Assembly: GCA_025765615.1 (NCBI GenBank)
Contig: JAIVFJ010000076.1
Location: 124,001 to 188,000 of the forward strand
DNA from: Zopfochytrium polystomum
Taxonomy: Eukaryota > Chytridiomycota > Chytridiomycetes > Chytridiales > Chytridiaceae
Direction: 5' to 3'
Length of the DNA: 64,000 nt
Shown here: piece after piece, positions 55,601-64,000 of the stretch
Layout of the letters: every line of letters begins with the position of its first letter
Numbering within the stretch: the stretch's first letter is position 1
Notes under the pieces: generated by a model
The model's database searches: none
What the model was told of the DNA's origin: nothing
Seen by the model: only the letters and a program-made list of their open reading frames with translations
Translations under genes and position numbers: made by a program

Positions 55601-56824
55601 GACGTTCAAAGTCTCTTTCCGCGCGACGACGGTTTCTTCATTTCGCGGAGGGCCAGCCGGAGGCGGCGGCGGCGGCGACGGCTCCTTTGCAGTCTCGCCA
55701 GGGGGGTTGGCCGAAGCGCGTGAGCCCAGCCATTGTGGAATGACTATGGCCGCAACATTGACTCTGTCAAAGAGCGACGGCTCCACCGGTGTTGTCATTC
55801 CGTAAAAGCAGGGCTGGTCAAAAGTTAGCCGCGAAATAGGAGAAGCGACGAAAAGAATCGCGTTCGGCCGCAAACTTACGGCGTTCGCCATCGCAGCGTC
55901 CCACAACCGTTCGGACTCTTCGTACGGTCTGGCCTTTGGCCAATGCGGAGGTCTGTTCAGGGCAGCAAACTTTGCCGACAGCGTCGCTTTGACTTTCCCG
56001 CGCAAGTCGTCCAGTCCAGCGCGGCGCGCCTGGACAAACTGAGGAAGCAGCTACGAAATAACGCGCCCCAACAAACAGGATCAGGCGGGGAGGGTTAGCT
56101 CCAACCCCAACAACGGGAAAAAAAAAAGAAATGAAAGAAAACAAAAACAGAAAAAAAAAACAACCACACCCACAACGCGAAGTTCCGCGTCGACCTGCAG
56201 CGATTCGACCGCCGCCGCCTCGTCGACGACCGTGCCCGCGCCGACACCGTCGCTGCCGCCGCCGGCCCACCGGTGGCTCGACGGGCCCGTTCGAAACACC
56301 CCGCTGTGCGACGCGTACGCGCCCTCCACCCGCATGCACACCGCCGCCGCCGCCGTCGCCGTCGCCGGCCGCCGCCGCCGCGACCTGTCGAGCGCGCCGA
56401 TCTCTGCGAGCAGCTGCAAGTCGCGGCGCGGCGGAGGCGGCGGCGGCGGCTGCTGCTGCTGCTGAGGGTGTTTGTTGTTGTTGTTTTTGTGGTTCGTGCG
56501 AGCGGACGTTGGGTTGGAGGCGGTGGTGGTGGTGGGCGGGGCGAAAAAGGAGGAGAAGGGGGGCCGTGAAGAGGCGGCGGGGGCGGTGTTTGTCGCTGTT
56601 GGTGAGCTGCTCTTTGTCGTGGTGCTGCTGCTGCTGCTGCTGCTGCCGCTGCGGCCAACGTTGCCAAAGCCGATGCCGATGGCGGCGGCGGCGGCGTTGG
56701 CGGCAGCGCGATGCGATCCGTGCGGCGGCGGCGGCGGCGGGCGATGCTGCTGCTGCTGCTGCCGCTGCTGCTGCTGATGCTGCAGCTGCGTGGACCACGA
56801 CGGCGACGGTGACGACGACGCCAT
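52626..56824 (-). CDS. FIGL1 (fidgetin-like 1)-type AAA ATPase
   Basis: Exons in transcript order: 56174-56824, 55880-56050, 55286-55813, 55131-55199, 54968-55054, 54467-54850, 54253-54359, 54127-54150 (24 nt), 53912-54003, then several to a 13-nt exon at 53426-53438 and the last exon ending at 52626. The core reads [32 protein letters not shown], Walker A GPPGTGKT (built across the 24-nt exon), [20 protein letters not shown], Walker [38 protein letters not shown], and C-terminal [20 protein letters not shown]. This is FIGL1, not katanin or Vps4. FIGL1 proteins restrain recombination by acting on RAD51/DMC1. The N-terminus is long and Gln/Pro/Ser-rich. In exon 54467-54850 one surplus base (around 54547) breaks frame between DELMAE and [10 protein letters not shown]; see findings. 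The pore-loop region has G-D-G-E-K where FIGL1 usually has G-E-G-E-K. Confidence 0.85.
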
Positions 56825-57180
56825 GGCTGAGTGCTGCGTGGCACAAGATCGTGTGGAGAGAGCCTTTTTTTCCGATGGCGTCGTGGCTTTGCCAACAGTG
56901 TGTGGGCGTGTGGGTGTGAGTTCGGACAGACAGACAAATGTGGACGCCTTTGACGTGTTCCCCTGTTGTGGCTGGCGGGCTGGCTCAAACAGGAGAGAGA
57001 GAGACATTACTATGCAAAGTCTACTGGTGGTCACCCCTACTCACTCAAGCGATTGTGATTGTGATGGCAGAGTCCAGCTTGGAGCCGGCGTCTTGGTCTG
57101 GAGGGTAAAGGCGGGGCCGCTCAACGGAACATTGAGCGACGATTGGAAAGGAGAGAGAGAGAGTGTGTGTGCGTGTGTGT

Positions 57181-57218
<38 letters not shown>

Positions 57219-57549
57219 CGACCGCCCCGCCAGCAAACAGAAAAAAAGGCACAGTATTTCGATTGTCATCATGCGGGAACAGAGAGAGAAAAAAAAAAGA
57301 AAAAAAAAAAAAAGGAGGATGATGCACCACACAACACACACACAGCAGATCAACTAGAAGAAACGCAGCTCGCCAAAGGAAGGGGAAAAAGGGGGAGGCG
57401 GGGGGGCAGTGCAATAGAAATGGGAGAGGGGCGCTGTTAGTGGGAGGAATAAACAGGGACAGAAACAATGGGAGAAAGGGCCCCGCCAGAGTTTACCAGC
57501 AAAAGGCGGAGAGAGAGTGAACCCTCCCCAAGCGTACTCCGCAAGTTAG
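56825..57549. other. Promoter-side intergenic region with microsatellites
   Basis: Upstream of the AAA ATPase and downstream of the next gene. It contains (GA)n/(GT)n tracts at about 57155-57220 and A-runs near 57287-57315. No gene supported. Confidence 0.5.
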
Positions 57550-58939
57550 TCACTCGCTCCCCTTTGAAATCCATTCCCATCCCTTCTTGCCCATCTCAAC
57601 CCCCAGCCGAACCGGCTCCCCGCGCTTCAGCGCCTCCCAATACCGCTCCATCACCCCAAACGCCGCCCCGCTCGTCACCGCCCGCGAGTAGTTTCCCCGC
57701 AAACTTTGCGGGCGGGGTGTAGATGCGCGTCAGGTAATCCGCTACGGTCGTGGACGGCGGTGGCGGATCCGCTGCCGAAGACGACGACATAGACGACGAC
57801 GAGGACGACGGCGGCAGCAGCGGTTGCGGCGGTGGGAGGCTGGCTTGTTCCGCTCGGTTGTTCGCGGGGTGGGGCGGCGGCGGCAGCGAATTGGATGACG
57901 AGGAGGCGTTGTACGAGGCGTTCAGGATGGCAGTGATGGCAGCAACGGCCTGCTCGGACGGCTGCCCCGCGGCGGTTGTCGGGGGCGCGGGTGGTGGAGT
58001 CATGAAGGGAAAGCGGTGGTGCGGATGGGTAGAGTGGAGTGTTGCGGGAGCGACGGACGGCGCAGCTCCACTCGGGTCGGAACCCGCGGCGGTCGCGGCC
58101 TCAAAGGTGGGGTCGATGACAATGATTCCACCATTCTCATCGCCAACCATTTTGATGGCTTCATTCATCGCGGAGAGGTAATCATCGGTAGACTTGTAAA
58201 TGAGGCTTTCCCCCTAATCGATCCGAGGATAAAGGGATGGGGAAAAACGATCGGTCAGTACCCAGATGCGATCGGGTAAGATGGTCTGGGTGGGGTTCTT
58301 TATGAGGTGGATGGATCGGCGGGGGCCGGGAACGCCACAAACCAGTCCCCCACTAAAAAACATTAACCCCTCAAAAGAAGGGTCTCATTAATGGCTTACA
58401 CCGTCGGGGTTGAGTCTGCGCTGCAGGCACACGATGGATGCTTTCGGCGCCCTGCCGGACCGCCGGCCCTCCATTGTCTGCGAGAGGTACACAAAGCAGG
58501 TTTCATCCCAGCGGTCCTTGACCTGGCGATCCTGCTGCTGCTGCGGGAAAAACAGGTGGCGACGGGGGGGCGGGGCGACGGCGACGACGGGTAGGTGGTC
58601 GACGGTCGGTCTGCTGCTGCTGCTGCCGTCCACACTGGGGTCCACCGCCACCCGGCCGTTCTGCTGCTGCTGCGGCTGCTGCTGCAGAAAGTCTGGTGGA
58701 CCACCGCGCACGATGGCCGCCGCATCCGCCGCAGGTGGGGACGGGGCGGCGGCGGGGAAGAGCGGATGGGATGATGATGATGATGCCGATGACGACGGTC
58801 CGTGAGAAGCGGCGGCCGACGGTGAGGACGACGACGTCGGTGGCAGCGGCGGCGGCGGTGACGATGACGATGACGACGATGATAACGGCGATGAGGGCGA
58901 CGACGGGCCGCTGCTGCCTGTGGGCGGCCGCGAACTCAT
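57550..58939 (-). CDS. Uncharacterised disordered protein
   Basis: Two exons join in phase: 58400-58939 and 57550-58213. The N-terminal half is Ser/Pro/Gln-rich. The junction gives a conserved-looking, charged stretch (CFVYLSQTMEGRRSG, then LIYKSTDDYLSAMNEAIKMV). Another low-complexity section leads to DYLTRIYTPPAKFAG and a compact C-terminal block with NYSRAVTSGAAFGVMERYWE and GVEMGKKGWEWISKG. The C-terminal block is one base out of frame with what precedes it, at the CCCC run 57695-57698. Both sides look like real protein, so a single-base surplus is likely. In the uncorrected frame the protein runs on past a Gly-rich tail and stops at about 57596. I recognise no family; the MNEAIKM helix is weakly MIT-like. 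Confidence 0.5.
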
Positions 58940-59623
58940 TATATTTTCGATTTTGCGCTGTGAAATTTTTTCTCTCGATGCAAACTGTGTGTGTGTGGTT
59001 CAAGTTTGTCCGACTTGGATGCGCCCAAGTCCAACCACCCATCACGCACAGCCCGTTACGTTTGGCACTCGTAGATTTCTCGCGTCGTGTTTCCTTTATT
59101 GCTCCTCCTCCTCCTCCTCCCCTCACTCCCCCACTGCAGGGGGGGATTCATCAAAAGATACAGATGAAACAGTATGGCCGGCTCGTTCACGCTCAACATC
59201 ACCCATCTCAGATACAGGCAACAAACACAGAGGAACGAGGGAGGCAAACTACGGCAGCGCGGAGCGCAGAGAGGCGGGTGGGCTTGGTTGGGAATGTTAG
59301 AGGGGGGGAGGGAAAGAAGAAAGAAGAAAAAAAAGTGGTCTGGCTGAACAGTGCTGGTGACAAATTGTGTGGGTGATGCGCGTGTTGGGGTGGTAGGTAG
59401 AGTAGGCAGTTCATGGCACCGAGCGAAAAAAAGAAACAAGGGACGAACAAGAGGTTGATGAGATTGACCAGACAAAAACCCAGCTTTAGAAAGCAGTTCA
59501 GAACACGAAACAACTGATAAAGGGGGAAATAAGCGAGGGGTAGAGAAAGGAAAATTGTGAGCGACAGAGAGAGAGAGAGAGAGGGAGTGTGTCCCCGCTT
59601 CGTGGATCAAAAAGGATCATTCG
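58940..59623. other. Intergenic region between two minus-strand genes
   Basis: No gene supported. A short GA tract near 59567-59583 lies just 3' of the SH3-EH gene. Confidence 0.5.
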
Positions 59624-62074
59624 TCAGCTCTCCAAAAGCCGCCTCTGCGCAAGCGAAAGCTCGGTCGGCACCAACTTCCCGCGCAGACACTCGTCGATCA
59701 GGTACAACCCCAGGCTTGCGAAAATTAAAAAAAAAAAAAAATTAAGGGAAAGTGGGGGCAAAATGAATGGAAAAAGTGAGCAAATCATGACGCAGGAGCT
59801 TTTCGTCGTATAAAGTTCAATGGAAGTCGAAAGGAAAAATGTATTTCAGGCGGCTTACCAAAACTCCAGGCATCCCAGAGCTTGCTTCTCTTTTTTATAC
59901 ACGAGCCTCCTACAAAAATGTGAACGCGGAAGCGGTGGGATTGAATGTTACAAAGTTTAGTGGTGGGTTGTTTTGCATTGGCCCATCTTCTTTCCCACGC
60001 CGAGTCCACCAGCACAACTCAAAAAAAAAAATACAGAGTTCTCACCAAATCAGTCCAAGAGTGCGATTATCCAGCAACGACCGCAGCCAGACCGGCCGCA
60101 CCTGCTCCGCGTGCAACAGCCCGCTTCCCGTCTCGTCAAACGCGTCAAACGCCTTGACGTACCGCTCGGCCGCGTCCAGCGGGATCCCGGCCTCCGCCAG
60201 CGGCGCAGCCAGCCGCGCGTGACGGCTACCGCCGCCGGCTGCGACGGACGACGGCAACCCGCCGCCCGTCGCCTTTGACAGCGACCGCGACGACGGCGGC
60301 GGCGGTGGCGGCGCGGGCCGTCGCTTGACCGAGCCCGACGCAGAGAGCGGCGCTTTGGGCGACGCGGGTGCCGACGCTGCCGCTGCCGCTCCAGCGGTAA
60401 TCTTGGACGGCGGCGGGGGTGGGGCCGGGCCCCGCGACTTGATCGGCGACACGGGTGGCGGGCTCTGCTGCGCAGACGTCGTCGCCGCTCCGTCCAGCGC
60501 TGACGCCGACAGCGATCCCGGGTTCACGGGTTTCAGTTTGACCGCCGCCATCCACGGCGCCACCTGCGCCGGCGGCGACGACGACAAGCCCGCGTCGCCG
60601 TCGTCGTTGCTCTTCGCCGCCGCGGCTTTTCCGCCAACAACACCGCCGGCGGCGCTGCCAATGCTGCTCGCGCTATTCCCGCTGAGGCTGCGGAGCTCGA
60701 TCGGCTTTCCCGCGACCGGCGGCGGCGCACCCGATGCGGCGCCGGTGGACTTGAGCGTCGCCCGCAGAAACTCTGGCTTCGGGCTCGCCGTCGCCGTCGT
60801 ACCCGTCACGGTGGCCGCGCGCGGCTTGACCCCCGCGCCTACGGCTCCCCCGCTCACCTTTGTCGCCGCCGCCGTCACCGCCTGGTGGCCCCCAGCCAGC
60901 GCCGCCTTGATTTCGGACGGTTTCAGAAGCGTCCAGCCGTCCTCCACCGCCGCGGGCGCGGTTCCCCCGATAGCGCTGAGCAGCTCTCCGCTCTCGTCGT
61001 CGCCGCCGCCACCACCACCAATGCCGCTGCCCCCGCCGGTCTTTTTCGATGCCGATGACGACGACGCGCTTGTGGATCGTACCAGCGACGATGACCCGCC
61101 CCCAAGGTGCCCGCCGTCAGTGTGGGCTCCCTTTTCGTCGAGAACCGTCGGTGAAGGTGTTCGAGCCGCAGGCGCCGCTGGTGCCGGGGCACGCAGGCTG
61201 CTGGAGGGCGGTGGCGGGGGAGGAGCGGGCTTCCACGAAGTTCCACTGCCGGCGGCGGGTCCTGTCTTTAAGGGAGTCGACACGGATACAGCGCGATCCG
61301 CACGGCGCCCGTCGCTGCCGCCACCCAGCAGCGACTCCTGCTCCTCATCGTCATCGTCATCTTCAGGATCGCCGCGGATAGGGTACGATTTGCTCGCGAT
61401 TGCCGGTGCACCGGAGGAGATCGGCTTGGCGGCTGCAGGCGCCGGCGGCCTCGTGGGAAGCTTTGGCCCCTCGTCTTCCGGACGCGGAGGAAGCGGAGGA
61501 CCCGATCGAACAGCCTAGTGGTGAAAAGTAAACGTGGAATCAGACTCCGGTGCATCAATAACTCTTAAGTTTGCAGCCTCATCCAGCGTATATTGAAATG
61601 CTAGCTAACCTTTGGCTGGGGCGGCGGATCGTCCTCGAAGCGGACGTAGTTGTCAGGGAACAGTCCCGCAGTGGTCGTCCCGTCGAGCCGACCGTACCAC
61701 CAGCCGTCTCCTTCTTCTTCAGCCTTCCGTACTGAGCGTGGAAATGTGTGTTTGCGTCGAGTTGCCGGACGGCGAAGATGGCGGTTTTGTGTTCCAAAGC
61801 GGGGGGGCCGATGGGTAATAAAACGACAGTAAATCAGTGATCGAGGATGGATAAGTAAGGAACGTTTTGTGGATTGGTGGTTGGGGGCAACAGGGGATGG
61901 AGAGTACACGGGAGGGGGAGGTTGTGGCGTCGGGCGGGAGGTTGGCCAATCTGCCCGCCGCCCGCCGACGGCGGCAGCGGGCGTCAACTCACGGTCTACG
62001 ATGACGGCACCGACGTTGAACGTTAGCTCGGACGCGTCGTCGCCCTCACATGCGAACAGGGCAACGGCGCGCAT
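59624..62074 (-). CDS. SH3-EH adaptor protein
   Basis: Five exons join in phase: 61993-62074, 61610-61731, 60046-61514, 59859-59909 and 59624-59714 (604 residues). Residues 1-65 form an SH3 domain: MRAVALFACEGDDASELTFN (ALYD-equivalent ALFA), then EEEGDGWWYGRLDGTTTAGL (the WW pair) and FPDNYVRF. A long linker has several Pro runs ([13 protein letters not shown]), acidic patches and Ala/Ser-rich sequence. The C-terminus is an EH domain: AAERYVKAFDAFDETGSGLL, VWLRSLLDNRTLGLIW, LGCLEF, LGLYLIDECLRGKLVPTELS. EH domains bind NPF motifs and SH3 domains bind Pro-rich ligands, so an endocytic or actin-patch adaptor is likely. EF-loop residues are partly degenerate. The reversed order, SH3 first and EH last, is unusual compared with intersectin or Pan1. 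Confidence 0.85.
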
Positions 62075-62661
62075 CGTGCGGATGCAGTGCTTGCTGCTGC
62101 TGCTTGTTTCAAAGTCGGTGGGACCAACCAAGGTGTGGGTTTGAACTGCGAAATCGGCAAGTCAGAAGATGCTAATCGAAATAAGCTTCGACATATTCAG
62201 TGACCCTGGCGCGCTGGCACTGGCCGGTAATAACGTTTGGGACCTCGTCAAGATTGGAACAACGTTCTATACCTTCAAGCAGGCCACCATTTCGCCGCGC
62301 GCGCGCGGGGTGGCCAGTTTTACTAGTCCGGGTTTTTATCATGTTTGGACCGAAGAATGCCGTTGGGGCGCTTGAGAAAGGGGAAGGCCGATCGTTTGGG
62401 CCGGCCACTGGGATTAAATTCCCAGTCGCACTTTCCAAAGGAAGCCGGGCGTGGGTCTATTAGGAGGAGACGTCGGGTGGTGTGGGAAATGGTAGTGGGG
62501 CTCACTGATTTACGGGAGCTACATACTTCCAAAATGTGCAGCGACGAAACAAAACATCATTCCCAAACGGATGCATAACCCCTCCCCCTCACAACCTTCC
62601 CTTTCGTAAAGCGGGCCCGCAATACCGAGAGTTTCCTCCCCCGATAAACGCTCCTTCATCA
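62075..62661. other. Intergenic region between SH3-EH and metacaspase genes
   Basis: AT-richer toward 62160-62560 with no coherent coding sequence. It should include the SH3-EH gene promoter and the metacaspase 3' end. Confidence 0.5.
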
Positions 62662-64000
62662 TCACAAGAAAAACGCCTTTGAAAAGTCGATAGGCCTCCC
62701 CGTGCTCAGCTGCGGCACCTGCTTATACTTTTTGTCCTTGAGGATGTTGCGAATCTGCAGCAGCATGTCGAGGAACGACACGTGCCGCCCCTCGCTGTTC
62801 TTGACCACCGCCATGATCGCGTACGTCAGCGCTCCCGTCGACCGCCCGTCGATGTTGGCGTCGGCGGACGTCTGGCTGTCGAGGCAGCCGCTGTTTGGGG
62901 GGTAGGTGGGGGGGAGGAGTGAGCAGGTAAAGGGCGGTTAATGAAGGTGGGGGGTGGGTGGTTGGCGGAGGCAGAAGGATCTTTGCTGGGCCTAGAAGCG
63001 AAAAAAAAAAGGTTGCAATAGAAGTCCAAGAACCTGAGAAGCACGACGTCCGCGTCGGTAGTTCGGTCCTTGAACTGGTGCGACTCGGTGATGCGCTTGC
63101 CGTCAAACTCGATGGAGCGCTTCAGCTTTCCGTCCTTGTCGTATTCGTACGGCAGGTCGAGAATGGTGCCTAGAAGGGAAATTACCAAGTGGGAGGGTGT
63201 TAAAAACTGTTTTAGCGAGAGAGCTCTTTGTATTGCTGTAAGAAGGTGGCTCGGGGGGTTTCCCACCAGAGTGACAGCAGTCGAAAACGCACGTCATGCG
63301 GCAGCCGGCGGGGAGGCCGTACACCAGCAGCTTGTTCAGGTCCTGATTAAGGAGCGGTCAGCGAGAACGGAGATTTTGAGCAAAACAGCGCTAGCAGGAA
63401 AAACGGGGTAGACTCACGTTATCTACGATCTGGCCTGCCTTGAGGTAGTCGACCGGCACAAGAGTCTCGTCCAAAGACTCATACGAATCTGACACATGTT
63501 TAGCACACTCCTCGCACCCCACGCACTCAAAAACGCATTTACCTGTACTATTCTGCTGACTTCCGTGACCCGAAAAGTGCACGTAAAACACGTCTCCCGG
63601 CCTCGCGTCCCTGCGCAACCACGCGAGCGCCCTCAGAATATTCGCTTTTGTCGGCTGCTTATCGCTCTCGGGCGCGTCGTCCGTCAGCACCAGCATCGCG
63701 TCGGGGCTGTCGTCGTACCCGAGCCGCGTCACCAGCATCTTGCGCACGTTCTTCACGTCGTTGATGCACCCCTTCAGCTCCACCTTTTGTCCAATATAGT
63801 TGATCCCTATCAGCAGCGCACGCCGCACCGGCGCCCGAGCGGGCGCTCCCGGCCCGCCGCTGCCCTTGCCCCCGCCGGTGGCTTTTGGCGGCGCAGGCGG
63901 CGCGCTCATGTCGGACGACGTCGTCGACGGCAGCCGCTGCGGCGCAGCCCCCGGCGGGCGCTTCGGCGGGTGCGACGACGGCGGCGGCGGCGGCGGGTGG
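62662..64000 (-). CDS. Type I metacaspase, N-terminus beyond window
   Basis: Exons joining in phase: 63543 to the right edge, 63418-63488, 63267-63342, 63034-63169 and 62662-62890. The protease core reads RRALLIGINYIGQKVELKGC, NDVKNVRKML, DVFYVHFSGHGSQ with the catalytic His, ESLDETLVPVDY, CVFDCCHSG with the catalytic Cys, and GALTYAIMAVVKN near the end. Metacaspases cleave after Arg/Lys and act in stress response, protein quality control and cell death. The Pro/Gln-rich N-terminal prodomain typical of type I enzymes is still open at the right edge; the ATG at 63909 is internal to that frame, so the true start probably lies outside. Introns are 54-147 nt. Confidence 0.9.

Noticed and set aside
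52626..56824. Katanin, spastin or Vps4 as the identity of the AAA gene
   Set aside because: The [12 protein letters not shown] block, SLTSKWV and GPIR-rich C-terminal helix match FIGL1 better, and there is no MIT domain at the N-terminus.
60325..61518. 397-codon plus-strand frame opposite the SH3-EH linker
   Set aside because: Mirror of the low-complexity coding strand; the minus strand has two recognised domains and phased introns.

Overview
The window is GC-rich, intron-rich nuclear DNA of a eukaryote, most likely a fungus and probably an early-diverging (chytrid-like) one. This rests on family content. A PHO80/PCL-type cyclin and a DUF8032-like protein are fungal. They sit beside genes often absent from yeasts: a FIGL1-type AAA ATPase, a full-length TARBP1-type methyltransferase and an FBXL4-like F-box protein. 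Introns are mostly 55-110 nt, GT-AG with two convincing GC-AG cases. Intergenic DNA is full of (CT)n, (GA)n, (CA)n, (CTGT)n and long poly-A/T runs. The lineage is an inference; no rRNA or other marker is present.

Layout, left to right. 1-3.4 kb: the 5' part of a mitochondrial-type hotdog thioesterase (minus strand, leaving the left edge), then an AT-richer decayed gene. 4.3-6.0 kb: a 13-repeat ankyrin protein. 7.1-9.9 kb: a six-exon polytopic membrane protein (about 7 TM) with a Ser/Pro-rich tail. 10.9-11.7 kb: a broken MULE transposase; a fragment of the same family lies near 30.8 kb. 11.7-17.1 kb: gene-poor repeats. 17.1-19.7 kb: a cyclin with a poly-Gln tail. 20.4-26.2 kb: a 1,774-residue PX-domain protein. 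28.2-29.5 kb: a small multi-exon protein, possibly C1orf74/DUF4504-like. 31.0-34.3 kb: a protein with two FBXL4-like modules, an F-box and a LamG-like domain. 34.7-36.3 kb: a DUF8032-like protein. 38.0-39.5 kb: a UspA-like protein.

39.8-64 kb is a compact housekeeping block. ELP6 (Elongator) and a TARBP1/Trm3-type tRNA Gm18 methyltransferase are divergent, with only 91 bp between start codons. BET3 (TRAPP) and the cytosolic phenylalanyl-tRNA synthetase alpha subunit are divergent across 368 bp. Then follow a FIGL1-type AAA ATPase, a disordered unknown protein, an SH3-EH adaptor and a type I metacaspase that leaves the right edge, all on the minus strand. Translation and tRNA modification are thus over-represented in one 12-kb stretch.

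Exon models were made by hand from frame continuity, splice consensus and family conservation. Where junction phases agree I am confident; three genes need a single surplus base removed to read through, which may be assembly indels or real lesions. I found no CRISPR array, rRNA, convincing tRNA or operon-like prokaryotic segment.
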